NCBI RefSeq assembly: GCF_005670685.2
Contig: NZ_CP062008.1
Coordinates: forward strand, 620,001-684,000
Source of the DNA: Mycolicibacterium mucogenicum DSM 44124
GTDB taxonomy: Bacteria > Actinomycetota > Actinomycetes > Mycobacteriales > Mycobacteriaceae
Direction: 5' to 3'
Length of the DNA stretch: 64,000 nt
Below the pieces are notes generated by a model. It was not told the DNA's origin, did not search any database, and saw only the letters and a program-made list of their open reading frames with translations. How positions within the stretch are numbered: position 1 is the stretch's first letter; the number at the start of each line of letters is the position of its first letter. A program made the translations under genes and the position numbers. This document shows positions 50,380 through 59,589 of the stretch, piece by piece.

Positions 50380-51066
50380 TCAGACGGACTTGGTCACGCC
50401 CAGGTAGGTGATGACGTCGTCGGTGTTGTCGGTCGAGCTGGTCAAGGTGGCGTACGACCGGATGAACGACTGGCCGGCGCACTGGTCGGTCTTGATCCGG
50501 ACGCCGGTGATCGTCACGCGGGCAGTGTTGCCCTTGAACGACTTCTTGTCGATCGCGACGGTGGTCACGGTGCCGGGCTTCAGATACACCTTGCCCTGCA
50601 GGCTGATGCCGGTACCCAAGCTGGGGTCGGTGCCGGCGAACGGGATCTTGATACCCGGCGTGAAGCTGATACCGGGGTTGATCTCGGCCTCGTCGGAGAT
50701 GATGCCGCAACCGATCTGCTCGCCGGCTTCCAGCGTTCCACCAGCCAGTTTGGTCTTTCCGCTGCCGGTGATCTTGCCGGTGAAGGTGCCGGCGACCCAG
50801 TACTCACGCGAGGAGATCGCGGTGGTCAGGGGGGCGACGGGAAGCTGGGTCTCGTTGCTGCCGGTGACCTCGATGTGCCAGCCGTCCGGGGTGTCCAGGA
50901 TGCCGGCGGGGCCCGATGGCACGGCGCCCTCGCCCGGAGGCGGCGGGGCCGGGTTGCCGGCCGGCTGCACAGCCGGATCGGCGGGCGGGTCAGCGAGTGC
51001 CAGCGGCGCGGTGCCGACCGGGAGCACCACGCAAAGGGCTGCCAACATGGCATAACGGTTCGACAT
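50380..51066 (-). CDS. MspA-family porin 2
   Basis: 228 aa, a paralogue of porin 1 (shared NETQLPVAPLTT-ISSREY, GGTLEAG-QIGCGI, GQSF-RSYA-LTSST and the final GVTKSV). Signal peptide to about LALADP, then a Pro-rich linker. Its leader shares ACGAGAGGCGC with that of porin 1. Tandem duplication is likely. Confidence 0.85.
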   Translation of the reverse strand: MSNRYAMLAALCVVLPVGTAPLALADPPADPAVQPAGNPAPPPPGEGAVPSGPAGILDTPDGWHIEVTGSNETQLPVAPLTTAISSREYWVAGTFTGKITGSGKTKLAGGTLEAGEQIGCGIISDEAEINPGISFTPGIKIPFAGTDPSLGTGISLQGKVYLKPGTVTTVAIDKKSFKGNTARVTITGVRIKTDQCAGQSFIRSYATLTSSTDNTDDVITYLGVTKSV

Positions 51067-51482
51067 GGTGATGAGCGCGCCTCTCGTATCGGGTAATCAG
51101 CGTTGCTGCGGATCGCTGTGCGTTGCTGAATTTGTGTCGCTGCGGAGCATCTACTGGCCGGGTTGCCGGACGGTTAACGGACCGCAAATACTTGCCCCTG
51201 CGTTATCAACCAGTGGGCGACACAGGAATATGCGTGTATTGCTGGAGTCATTTGTCGTGGTAGCAGAGTATTGAATGCCCAGTTCAGCGAGTGTGATCTG
51301 GGTCATTCAACCGCCAGTACAATACAACCGACGGAGATTGGAAATCGCCGGTTTGTCTTGCGTTCACCAACTGGACATCTACACGCCTGACCGTGGGAGG
51401 GTCGAACGCCGAGCGTCCGTCATTGCCGGGTGTCCAATGCCCGGTGGACGCGGCGATCACACTGAATGACTTGGAGGAAACG
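51067..51482. other. Divergent control region between porin 2 and a secreted protein gene
   Basis: 416 bp without a supported gene. AT-rich for this genome in the middle. It ends with GGAGGAAAC ahead of the GTG at 51483. Likely holds promoters in both directions; no operator is clear. Confidence 0.5.
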
Positions 51483-52010
51483 GTGAAGTCTTCACGCACC
51501 TGGGTACGTCTGGTTGCCGCATCTGCTGCCGTCTTCGGCGCGGGGGCGCTGTACCTGCCCACCGCTGCGGCCGACGATGACGCTGCCCCGATCGGCCCGA
51601 TCGATGCCGGCGCCGGCGTGCAGTCGACGGGTGTCACGTCGTCGAACGCGGACCCCGCCGCCGTGCAGGCATGCTCGCAGTTCGCCAACGCGCTCGACAG
51701 TGCCGCCTCCGGGTACGAGGGCTTCGCCGACAGCCTCGACGCCAACGACCCCTACGTCCACCAGAGCAATGTGGCCGGCCGGACCAGCCTGCGGCAGTCC
51801 GCCGCCGTCGCGATGGACGCCGCGAACACCCCCGGCTTGAACCCGGCTATTGCCGACCCCATGCGGTCCTGGTCATTCGGCGCGACCAAGCTGCTGGTGA
51901 AGATGGGCATCGGGATGACCGGCGGCAGCCTCGACGACACCGCAACCCAGGTCAACACCAATGCCGAGGCCGTCCAGCGCGAGTGCGCCGCGGCCGGTAC
52001 CCACGCCTGA
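51483..52010 (+). CDS. Secreted alpha-helical protein
   Basis: 175 aa from GTG 51483 with a strong GGAGGAAAC site. The signal peptide ends near AAADDD (residue 32). The mature part is helical with two Cys (VQACSQFANALDSAASGYEG; AEAVQRECAAAG), common in small mycobacterial exported proteins. Divergent from porin 2. Confidence 0.7.
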   Translation: MKSSRTWVRLVAASAAVFGAGALYLPTAAADDDAAPIGPIDAGAGVQSTGVTSSNADPAAVQACSQFANALDSAASGYEGFADSLDANDPYVHQSNVAGRTSLRQSAAVAMDAANTPGLNPAIADPMRSWSFGATKLLVKMGIGMTGGSLDDTATQVNTNAEAVQRECAAAGTHA

Positions 52011-52033
52011 GCGCGCCGGTATATAAGGAACAC

Positions 52034-52732
52034 GTGAAGCGACACGCCTTCGGCGTCGCCGTGCTGTGCCTGGCCTTGGCGGCTTGCGGCGGCAAGACCG
52101 GCACCCCGACACCAGCCACGCCGACGACGGTCGCCGAGTCCAGCATCGACAACCTGCTGCTGACGCCCGACGAGATGAACAAGACGATGGGCGTCACCGG
52201 CATGGTGGGCCGTCCGCCGAAAGACGGGATGGACGACCACCGCAACCTGCTGCCGAACTTGAACTGCCTCGGCGTCTGGCAGATCGACGAGTCCGTCATC
52301 TACTCGAAGGACGGCAACGACCTCAAGAGCGGCCAGGATTGGAAGGCCGTGCGGCAGCAGACGCTGCAGGTCCCGGACAGCGACCAATGGAATTACCTGG
52401 CGGCGCAGTCGGTCGTCTACTTCCCGACATCGGATGCGGCCCGGAACTTCTTCAACCGGTCGGCTGCGCGGTGGGCCAAGTGCACCAACCACCACGTGAA
52501 CATCCGGCTCAACGACAAGCCGCTGCCGAAGTGGCTGTCCGGCGACCTGGAGCGCACCGACACCAAGCTCGCGATGCCCATCATGCGCGGCACCGGGCCC
52601 GAAACCCGTTGGTGCCAACACGTTGTGCAACTGGTCGCCAACCTCATCATCGACGTCGAGGCCTGCACGCTCAAGGCGCCGGTGACGGCGGCCGCCGACA
52701 TCGCCGCGAAGATCCAGTCGGACATCCACTAG
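52034..52732 (+). CDS. Lipoprotein with PknH-type extracellular sensor domain
   Basis: 232 aa, GTG 52034 behind AAGGAA. Signal peptide with lipobox LAACGG (Cys18). The mature domain, LLLTPDEMNKTMGVTGM, CLGVWQIDESVIY, FFNRSAARWAKC and a late Cys pair, matches the PknH_C sensor fold shared with the mycobacterial lipoprotein LppH. A ligand-binding role at the cell surface is likely. Confidence 0.8.
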   Translation: MKRHAFGVAVLCLALAACGGKTGTPTPATPTTVAESSIDNLLLTPDEMNKTMGVTGMVGRPPKDGMDDHRNLLPNLNCLGVWQIDESVIYSKDGNDLKSGQDWKAVRQQTLQVPDSDQWNYLAAQSVVYFPTSDAARNFFNRSAARWAKCTNHHVNIRLNDKPLPKWLSGDLERTDTKLAMPIMRGTGPETRWCQHVVQLVANLIIDVEACTLKAPVTAAADIAAKIQSDIH

Positions 52733-52797
52733 CGGGTCGTCCCGCTGGTTGCACCATCCCGCTCACGGCGCGTGGTTTCGTGGTCTATGGTCGCGCC

Positions 52798-53238
52798 ATG
52801 GCAGTCAGCGCGTCGCACGAAGTGACCATCGAGGCAACCCCTGAAGAGATCATGGATGTCATCGCAGATCTTGCGCAGACGCCCGTGTGGTCGCCGCAGT
52901 ACACCAAGGCCGAAGTCCTCGACACCTACGAGGACGGCCGGCCGAAGCAGGCCAAGATGACCATCAAGGCCGCCGGCATGGCCGACGATCAGATCCTCGA
53001 GTACACCTGGACCGACCTGACGGGCAGCTGGGTGCTGATCAGGTCGTCGTCGCTCAAGAAGCAGGAAGCGCGCTACACGCTGACCCCGGCCGGCGACAAG
53101 ACCAAGGTGAAGTTCGAGATCACCGTCGACCCGGTGGTGCCGATCCCCGGTTTCCTGCTGAAGCGCAGCGTCAGCGGTGGCGCCGAGACCGCCACCGAGG
53201 GGCTCAAAAAGTTCATGGCCAAGAACAAGAAAGGCTGA
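52798..53238 (+). CDS. SRPBCC-family protein (Rv0854-like)
   Basis: 146 aa, MAVSASHEVTIEATPEEIMD. START-like helix-grip fold: VIADLAQTPVWSPQYTKAEV, EYTWTDLTGSWVLIRS, then KKQEARYTLTPAG and a long C-terminal helix. From memory it resembles M. tuberculosis Rv0854 closely. Binds a small hydrophobic ligand, probably linked to the adjacent far gene. Confidence 0.85.
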   Translation: MAVSASHEVTIEATPEEIMDVIADLAQTPVWSPQYTKAEVLDTYEDGRPKQAKMTIKAAGMADDQILEYTWTDLTGSWVLIRSSSLKKQEARYTLTPAGDKTKVKFEITVDPVVPIPGFLLKRSVSGGAETATEGLKKFMAKNKKG

Positions 53239-53285
53239 CGCACACCGGGATTCAGCCGCGTCGACCCATGGGCTAACGTCGCGGG

Positions 53286-54365
53286 ATGACGAATGCGGGG
53301 CCACTGGCCGGAGTCAAGGTGATCGAACTCGGCGGAATCGGCCCCGGGCCGCACACCGCCATGATGCTGGCGGACCTCGGCGCCGACGTGGTGCGGGTGC
53401 GTCGTCCCGGCGGGCTGACGATGCCCGCCGAGAACGTCGACCTCCTGCACCGCGGCAAGCGGATCGTCGACCTGGACGTCAAGTCCGACCCGGCCGCGCT
53501 GCTCGCACTGGCCGCGAAAGCCGATGTGCTGCTTGACTGTTTCCGTCCGGGCACCTGCGAGCGCCTCGGCATCGGGCCGGCCGAGTGCGAGGCCGTCAAC
53601 CCGCGCCTGATCTTCGCCCGGATCACCGGTTGGGGGCAGGACGGACCGCTCGCCCAGACCGCGGGCCATGACATCAACTACCTGTCGCAGACCGGTGCGC
53701 TGTCGGCCATCGGCTACCGCGACCGGCCGCCGGTGGCGCCGCTGAACCTGGTCGCCGACTTCGGCGGCGGTTCGATGCTGACGCTCATCGGCATCGTCAC
53801 GGCGCTCTACGAACGCGAACAGTCGGGCCGCGGCCAGGTCGTCGACGCGGCGATGGTCGACGGTGTCAGCATGCTCGCCCAGATGATGTGGACCATGAAG
53901 TCCACCGGCGTGATGAAGGACCAGCGCGAGTCGTTCCTGCTGGACGGCGGCGCCCCGTACTACGGGGTCTACGAGACCTCCGACGGCGGCTACATGGCGG
54001 TCGGTTCGATCGAGCCGCAGTTCTTCGCTCAGCTACTTGTGGGCCTGGGCCTGGATCCCGCCGAGGTGCCGAACCAGTTCGACCTCGCGCGCTACGACGA
54101 AATGCGCGAAATCTTTGCTGCCCGGTTCGCGAGCCGGACCCGCGCCGAATGGACCGAGACGTTCGCCGGGACCGACGCCTGCGTCACTCCCGTGCTCACT
54201 TGGACCGAGGCCGCCGCCGGTGAACACCTCCGGGCCAGGTCGACGATCGTCACCGTCGACGGTGTCGACCAGGCCGCTCCTGCGCCGCGCTTCTCGCGGA
54301 CCCCGTCGGGTCCCGTCGGCGCGCCGCCGCAGCAGACCACCCCGATCGACGAGGTCGGTTGGTAA
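53286..54365 (+). CDS. far: CoA-transferase family III enzyme, fatty-acid-CoA racemase Far
   Basis: 359 aa. CaiB/BaiF fold: KVIELGGIGPGPHTAMMLAD, RVRRPGG, GHDINYLSQTGAL (His128), ADFGGGSM (Asp158) and LDGGAPYYGVYET. These are the catalytic residues of alpha-methylacyl-CoA racemases, which invert a 2-methyl centre through an enolate. Gene order (SRPBCC-far-SRPBCC-dapC) matches Rv0854-Rv0858c, which supports the symbol. Confidence 0.85.
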   Translation: MTNAGPLAGVKVIELGGIGPGPHTAMMLADLGADVVRVRRPGGLTMPAENVDLLHRGKRIVDLDVKSDPAALLALAAKADVLLDCFRPGTCERLGIGPAECEAVNPRLIFARITGWGQDGPLAQTAGHDINYLSQTGALSAIGYRDRPPVAPLNLVADFGGGSMLTLIGIVTALYEREQSGRGQVVDAAMVDGVSMLAQMMWTMKSTGVMKDQRESFLLDGGAPYYGVYETSDGGYMAVGSIEPQFFAQLLVGLGLDPAEVPNQFDLARYDEMREIFAARFASRTRAEWTETFAGTDACVTPVLTWTEAAAGEHLRARSTIVTVDGVDQAAPAPRFSRTPSGPVGAPPQQTTPIDEVGW

Positions 54366-54429
54366 CGGTTGGGAAGTTAGCTGGCGCATTCTCTACCCGT
54401 GGCCGGTGGAGAGGACTAAATTTGCCAAT

Positions 54430-54867
54430 ATGGCAGTTATGGCGTCCCGAGAGCTGGTGATCGACGCCTCGCCCGAAGCCATCATGGATGCGCTGGCCGA
54501 CATGGACGAGGCGTCGCAATGGCGCAGCTTGCACCGGGAACTACAGGTACTGGATCGGTATCCCGACGGTCGTCCGCACCACGTCAAAGCGACCGTGAAG
54601 ATCATGGGCATCACCGACAAGGAGCTCCTGGAGTACCACTGGGGTGACGACTGGGTGGTGTGGGACGCGGCCGACACCTTCCAGCAGCGTGGGCAGCACG
54701 CCGAGTACAAACTGACTCGCGAGGGCGACCGGACCCGGGTGCGATTCGACATCATCGTCGACCTCGTCGCCCCCATTCCCGAGTTCCTGTTGCGCCGAGC
54801 CCGCAAACTGGTGCTCGATGCTGCGGTCGACCGACTGCGGGCCCGGGTGACTCGTCTCTACGGCTAG
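54430..54867 (+). CDS. SRPBCC-family protein (Rv0856/Rv0857-like)
   Basis: 145 aa from ATG 54430 (ATG 54439 possible). ASRELVIDASPEAIMDALAD, ATVKIMGITDKELLEYHWGD and the final helix RARKLVLDAAVDRLRARVTR follow the 52798 gene product but are clearly diverged. One member of the far-flanking pair. Confidence 0.82.
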   Translation: MAVMASRELVIDASPEAIMDALADMDEASQWRSLHRELQVLDRYPDGRPHHVKATVKIMGITDKELLEYHWGDDWVVWDAADTFQQRGQHAEYKLTREGDRTRVRFDIIVDLVAPIPEFLLRRARKLVLDAAVDRLRARVTRLYG

Positions 54868-54893
54868 TCCACGTCTGTCGATAGGGAGCTTGC

Positions 54894-55604
54894 ATGACCG
54901 ACCGCCCACCTTCTCCGCTGTTGGAGAAGCTGGTGGTGGTGCGGAACGGCGGGCCGCAGCAGACCGTGGTGACCGAGCTGCGCCGGGTGATCCTGCGTGG
55001 TGACGCGCCGCCCGGAACCCCGGTGCCGCTGACCGAGATCGCCGAGCTGTTCGGCGTGAGCCACATCCCCGTCCGCGAGGCACTCAAGACGCTCATCAGT
55101 GAGGGCCTGGTGACGCACCGGCCCAACTCGGGCTACACCGTCGCCCGGATGACGAAGCAGGAACTGCACGAGATGTACGTCGTGCGGGCGGCGCTGGAGG
55201 GCGCCGCGCTCGCGATCGCCGCGGAGAAGGCCACCGATTACGAGCGGGCCCTCGCGATCGAGGCCAATGACCGCATGGCGCAAGCGATTCGGGACTCCGA
55301 CGGTGCGGCGTTCCAGCGGGAGAGCCGTAACTTCCACATGGCGCTGGTGCGCCCGTCCGGCATGCACCGGCTGCTGCACATTCTCGATATGTCCTGGAAC
55401 ATGATCGAACCCGTGCAGGCCATGATGCACGTGACGCCCGACGACCGGGCCAAGCTCAACGGCGATCACGAGGAGATGCTCGAGGCGTTCCTGGCCCGGG
55501 ACGCCGACCGACTCGGTGCGATCGCGCAGCGGCACAACGACAGCGTCGACGCCGCGATCGGGACCCTGCCCACCGACACCGGGCTCCTCACCCAGGACAA
55601 CTAG
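54894..55604 (+). CDS. GntR-family regulator (FadR/FCD type) 1
   Basis: 236 aa. Winged HTH VPLTEIAELFGVSHIPVREA, LKTLISEGLVTHRPNSGYTV, then an all-helical FCD domain with metal-type His residues (FHMALVRPSGMHRLL; H near 195). Paralogue of the regulator at 59654, from VPLTEIAELF to the matching end TDTGLL. 26 bp after the SRPBCC gene, so probably same transcript. Target unknown. Confidence 0.85.
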   Translation: MTDRPPSPLLEKLVVVRNGGPQQTVVTELRRVILRGDAPPGTPVPLTEIAELFGVSHIPVREALKTLISEGLVTHRPNSGYTVARMTKQELHEMYVVRAALEGAALAIAAEKATDYERALAIEANDRMAQAIRDSDGAAFQRESRNFHMALVRPSGMHRLLHILDMSWNMIEPVQAMMHVTPDDRAKLNGDHEEMLEAFLARDADRLGAIAQRHNDSVDAAIGTLPTDTGLLTQDN

Positions 55605-55605
55605 G

Positions 55606-55654
55606 GATTTGTGCACGATTTTCCGCGGCCCGCGCGGAAAATCGTGCACAAATC
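55606..55654. terminator. Long bidirectional terminator
   Basis: A perfect 22-bp inverted repeat (55606-55627 and 55633-55654; inner CGATTTTCCGCG) with loop GCCCG. It separates convergent GntR and dapC; the dapC stop codon lies at its edge. Confidence 0.88.
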
Positions 55655-56828
55655 ACAGGGTGCGGAGGCGGCTGATGGCCTCGTCGAGGGTGTCGTCGCG
55701 TTTGCAGAAGGCGAAGCGCACCAGATGATTCCAGCCGGCCGAGTCGGGGGAGTCCGGATCGAGGAACGCCGACATCGGGATGGCCGCGACGCCGACGCGC
55801 TCGGGGAGGCCGGCGCAGAACGCGGTGCTGTCGTCGTACCCCAACGGCCGGGGGTCGGCGCACAGGAAGTAGGTGCCGAAGCTGTCGTGCACGTCGAAGC
55901 CGATGTCGGTGAGGGCACCGGCCAAGCGGTCCCGCTTGCCGCGGTAGGACTTTCGCAGCGCCGCGACCCAGGCGTCCTCGTGGTCCAGTGCGTGCGCGAC
56001 GGCCGGCTGGAACGGCGCGCCACCGACGTACGTCAGGTACTGCTTGGCGGCGCGCACCCCGGCGATCAGGTCGGCGGGCCCGCAGGCCCAACCGATCTTC
56101 CAGCCGGTGCAGTTGAACATCTTCGCGGCGCTGGAGATGGTGACGGTGCGCTCTGCCATGCCGGGGTAACCCGCCAGCGGTCGGTGCTGATGACCGTCGA
56201 ACGTCAGCTGTTCGTAGACCTCGTCGGTGATGACCAGCAGGTCGTGCTCGATGGCGAGCGCGGCGATGGCTCTCAGCTCGTCGTCGCTGGCGACCATGCC
56301 GGTCGGGTTGTGCGGTGAGTTCAGGATCAGCGCGCGGGTCTGCGGCGTGATCGCGGCGCGGAGCCGGTCGACGTCGATGGCGAAGCCGTGGCCGTTGGGC
56401 GCCAGGGGAACGACGACGCGGCGGCAGCCGGCCATGGCGATCACCGGGGAGTAGGAGTCGTAGAAGGGCGCGATGATCAGGACGTCGGAGCCTGGTTCGA
56501 CCAGCCCGATCACCGCCGACGCGATGGCCTCGGTACCGCCGACGGTGACCAGTACCTCGGTGTCCGGGTCGTAGTCGATGCCGTAGTGCCGCTTGCGCTG
56601 GGCGGCGATGGCCTGGCGCAGCGCGGGAATGCCCGGGCCGGGCGGGTACTGGTTGACGCCGTCCGCGATGGCCTGCTGCGCCACCGTGAGCATGGGGGCC
56701 GGGCCGTCCTCGTCGGGAAAACCCTGGCCGAGGTTGACGGCGCCGACCCGTGCGGCCAGCGCCGACATCTCGGCGAAGATCGTGGAGGCGTAGGGCCGCA
56801 GGCGGGCGGCCATCCCCGGTGGCGTCAC
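55653..56828 (-). CDS. dapC: N-succinyldiaminopimelate aminotransferase DapC
   Basis: 391 aa from GTG 56828, overlapping the upstream gene as GTGA. Class I PLP aminotransferase: GAVNLGQGFPDEDGP, NQYPPGPG, SPHNPTG, ITDEVYEQL and SSAAKMFNCTGWKIGW with the PLP lysine. The wording follows M. tuberculosis Rv0858c closely, as does the neighbouring far block. Acts in lysine and diaminopimelate synthesis. Confidence 0.92.
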   Translation of the reverse strand: MTPPGMAARLRPYASTIFAEMSALAARVGAVNLGQGFPDEDGPAPMLTVAQQAIADGVNQYPPGPGIPALRQAIAAQRKRHYGIDYDPDTEVLVTVGGTEAIASAVIGLVEPGSDVLIIAPFYDSYSPVIAMAGCRRVVVPLAPNGHGFAIDVDRLRAAITPQTRALILNSPHNPTGMVASDDELRAIAALAIEHDLLVITDEVYEQLTFDGHQHRPLAGYPGMAERTVTISSAAKMFNCTGWKIGWACGPADLIAGVRAAKQYLTYVGGAPFQPAVAHALDHEDAWVAALRKSYRGKRDRLAGALTDIGFDVHDSFGTYFLCADPRPLGYDDSTAFCAGLPERVGVAAIPMSAFLDPDSPDSAGWNHLVRFAFCKRDDTLDEAISRLRTL

Positions 56829-57325
56829 CCCTGGATTGTCGCAGAACTCCTGACGTGGTCGACGGTGCGCTCGTGCCGCTGCTGCCGCGCGATGACCGCG
56901 AAGTAGAACGCCAGCGCGAAAGCGCAACTGGTGAACAGGCTGCTGACGAAGAACAGCCACGGGTGGCGGATGCCGCGCCGCAGGCCGTCGGCGATGGTGA
57001 ACAGCGGCAGCAGGATGACGTTGATGATGGTGTAGTCCTGGCCGGCCGAGGACGCCGCGGGGTTGACGAACATCAGGCGGATGTAGTCCGACCAGCTGCC
57101 CGGACCGGTGATCGGATTACCGTCGGGCGGTTGGTATTCCATGACGAACTTGGTGTTGAAGTAGTAGCCGAGCGCTATCGAGGCGATGCCGATCACGTAG
57201 TAGGCCGACTCGAGTGCCGAGAACGCGGGTCCGTCGGCGGGCTTGCGGAAGACGGCCGGATTGAGCGTGACGATGAACGCGATCGTGATCAGTCCGAGGA
57301 CCGCGTGAACGATGAGCGAGACCAT
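56825..57325 (-). CDS. DUF2834-like membrane protein
   Basis: 166 aa with four membrane segments (LIVHAVLGLITIAFIVTL; YYVIGIASIALGYYF; DYTIINVILLPLFTIADGLR; WLFFVSSLFTSCAFALAFYF), as in DUF2834 proteins. Divergent from the TetR gene with the operator 57350-57377 between them, so likely under its control. Coupled to dapC. Confidence 0.78.
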   Translation of the reverse strand: MVSLIVHAVLGLITIAFIVTLNPAVFRKPADGPAFSALESAYYVIGIASIALGYYFNTKFVMEYQPPDGNPITGPGSWSDYIRLMFVNPAASSAGQDYTIINVILLPLFTIADGLRRGIRHPWLFFVSSLFTSCAFALAFYFAVIARQQRHERTVDHVRSSATIQG

Positions 57326-57349
57326 GTCAGCGGAGTCTGCTCGCCGTGA

Positions 57350-57377
57350 AATGTTTTGTCAATCATGACAAAACATT
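57350..57377. promoter_or_regulatory. TetR operator 1
   Basis: AATGTTTTGTCA (57350-57361), spacer ATCA, TGACAAAACATT (57366-57377), perfect 12-bp arms, between the DUF2834 and TetR starts. The core GTTTTGTCA-N4-TGACAAAAC recurs at 57989-58012. Confidence 0.88.
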
Positions 57378-57395
57378 CTGCGGTACCGTACTGGG

Positions 57396-57980
57396 ATGCC
57401 CCGGCCGCCGCAGACCGTACGTAGTGAACGCACGCGTGAGGCGCTGCAACAGGCGGCGTTGGTCCGATTTCTGGCGCAGGGTGTCGAGGGCACCACGGCC
57501 GAGGAGATCGCCGCCGACGCCGGTGTCTCGCTGCGCACGTTCTACCGGCACTTCACGTCCAAGCACGAGCTGTTGTTCGCCGACTATGACGCCGGTCTGC
57601 ACTGGTTTCGGACCGCGCTCGCCGGGCGGCCTGCGGACGAACCGGTGCTGGCGGCGGTCCAGGCCGCGATCTTCGCCTTTCCGTACGACTTCGGCGCGGT
57701 CACCAAGATTGCGACGCTGCGCGAACAAGAGCTCGACCCCGACCGGATCGTCAATCACATCCGCCAGGTCGAAGCGGACTTCGCCGACGCCATCGCCGAG
57801 CATCTGGCGCGGCGCGGCGGGCCAGATGACCTGCTGCGCATCGCGGTGACGTCGCGGACCATCGCCGCCGCGGTGTTCGCCGCGATGGAGGTGTGGATGG
57901 GGGGTGCCGAGCGGTCGCTGGCTGATCTGGCGCGCATGTGTCACCAGGCGTTGGATCAGCTGGGGGCTGGGCCCGTCTGA
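57396..57980 (+). CDS. TetR-family regulator
   Basis: 194 aa. HTH GTTAEEIAADAGVSLRTFYR, HFTSKHELLFADY, then a helical ligand domain. Operators of one sequence lie before it and before the oxidoreductase gene 32 bp downstream, so it should repress itself, the DUF2834/dapC transcript and the oxidoreductase. Confidence 0.9.
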   Translation: MPRPPQTVRSERTREALQQAALVRFLAQGVEGTTAEEIAADAGVSLRTFYRHFTSKHELLFADYDAGLHWFRTALAGRPADEPVLAAVQAAIFAFPYDFGAVTKIATLREQELDPDRIVNHIRQVEADFADAIAEHLARRGGPDDLLRIAVTSRTIAAAVFAAMEVWMGGAERSLADLARMCHQALDQLGAGPV

Positions 57981-57988
57981 TATCGACA

Positions 57989-58012
57989 AGTTTTGTCACT
58001 ATTGACAAAACT
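57989..58012. promoter_or_regulatory. TetR operator 2
   Basis: AGTTTTGTCA, spacer CTAT, TGACAAAACT, perfect 10-bp arms, same core as operator 1, between TetR and the oxidoreductase. Confidence 0.85.
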
Positions 58013-58036
58013 ATGTGCGGGTGCGACTCTGCGAAA

Positions 58037-59587
58037 ATGGCGCAATTCGACGCGATCGTGGTGGGAGCGGGGCACAACGGGCTGGCTTCGGCGGTGCTGC
58101 TGCAGCAAGCGGGCCTGCGCACGCTGTGTCTGGAGGCCAAGCTCTACTCGGGTGGCATGGCCTCGACCGTCGAGCTCTTCGACGGCTTCAAGTTCGAGAT
58201 CGCCGGCTCGGAGCAGTTCCCGACGTCGCTCAAGGTCAGCCAGGCGCTGGGCCTCGACGAGGTGCCCAGCGTCGAGCTGGAAGTCATGTCGGTCAACATG
58301 CGGGGTATCGGCGACGAGCCGTTCCTCTTCTACTCCGATCCCATGAAGCTGCTCACGCACATGAACGAGGTGCACGGCGCCGAGGCTGTCAACGGCATGG
58401 CCGGGCTGATGGCGTGGAGCATGGCGCCCGCGCGGGCCCTCGGCCGGTTCGACGCGGGCCTGCCGCCCAAGACCTACGACGAGATGTATTCCTGCGCCAC
58501 AAACGAATTCGAGCGGTCGGCCATCACCGACATGCTGTTCGGGTCGGTGACCGATGTGCTGGATCGCTACCTGCCCGACAAGGACAAGCACGGCGCCATC
58601 CGCGGCATGCTGTCGGTGCTGGCGTGCAACTCCACCTACCGCGGACCGGCCACTCCCGGCAGTGCCGCCGCGCTGGCGTTCGGCCTCGCGGTGCCGACCG
58701 ACGGCGCGTCGCTGATGCGAAAGCTCAAGGGCGGCATCGGCGCGCTGACCAAACACCTCGAGGACACGTTCGTCGCGCACGGCGGTGAGGTTCGGTTGCG
58801 CAGTGCGGTCGCCGCCGTCACCGTCGACGACGGGCAGGTCACCGGCGTCCGGCTGGACGACGGCACCGAAATCGCTGCGCCCGTGGTGGTCTCGTCGCTC
58901 GCGCCGTCGGTCACCGTGGACCGGCTGCTCGGCGCCGCCGTGCCCGACGACGTCCGCGCCCGGTACGCGCGCGTCGACCACCGGGGCAGCTACCTGCAGA
59001 TGCACTTCGCGCTCGATGGCATCCCGGAGTTCGCCGAGCCGTACGAAATTCTGAACAACCCCGAATTGCAGGGCACCATCGGTCTTTTCAGCACTCCCGA
59101 GGAACTACAGCAGCAATATGACGCCGCGCGCTGTGGAATAGTGCCGGCCGATCCCTCCATCGCCTGGCAGATCCCGTCGGTACAGGACCCCGAGCTGGCG
59201 CCGCCCGGCAAGCATGCGTCGTCGGCCTACGCGCTGTGGTTCCCGGTAGAAGGCGGCGGCGATTACGGATCGATGAAACGAGAAATGGGACAACGGGTCA
59301 TCGACAAGATCACCCGCGTGGCACCCAACTTCGAGAAGCTCATCCTGCGGCACACGACGTTCACGCCGCGGCACATGGACCGTATGTTCGGCGCTCCCGG
59401 CGGCGACTTCTGCCACGGCCTGATCCACCCCGAACAGATGGGGCCGAACCGGCCCGGGCCGCGCGGCTACCTCGACCAGGAGCTGCCCGTCGCGGGCCTC
59501 TACCTGGGCGGCGCCGGCTGTCACGGCGGCCCGGCCGTCAACTTCATCCCGGGCTACAACGCCGCGCACGCCGTGCTGAACAACTGA
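58037..59587 (+). CDS. CrtI/phytoene-desaturase-like FAD oxidoreductase
   Basis: 516 aa from ATG 58037; ATG 58013 is possible. N-terminal FAD site DAIVVGAGHNGLASAVLLQQ, then GGMASTVE. Late CrtI motif GLYLGGAGCHGGPAVNFIPG ends the protein. It resembles PYROXD2-type members rather than carotenoid enzymes. Regulated by the TetR upstream. Substrate unknown. Confidence 0.83.
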   Translation: MAQFDAIVVGAGHNGLASAVLLQQAGLRTLCLEAKLYSGGMASTVELFDGFKFEIAGSEQFPTSLKVSQALGLDEVPSVELEVMSVNMRGIGDEPFLFYSDPMKLLTHMNEVHGAEAVNGMAGLMAWSMAPARALGRFDAGLPPKTYDEMYSCATNEFERSAITDMLFGSVTDVLDRYLPDKDKHGAIRGMLSVLACNSTYRGPATPGSAAALAFGLAVPTDGASLMRKLKGGIGALTKHLEDTFVAHGGEVRLRSAVAAVTVDDGQVTGVRLDDGTEIAAPVVVSSLAPSVTVDRLLGAAVPDDVRARYARVDHRGSYLQMHFALDGIPEFAEPYEILNNPELQGTIGLFSTPEELQQQYDAARCGIVPADPSIAWQIPSVQDPELAPPGKHASSAYALWFPVEGGGDYGSMKREMGQRVIDKITRVAPNFEKLILRHTTFTPRHMDRMFGAPGGDFCHGLIHPEQMGPNRPGPRGYLDQELPVAGLYLGGAGCHGGPAVNFIPGYNAAHAVLNN

Positions 59588-59589
59588 CT

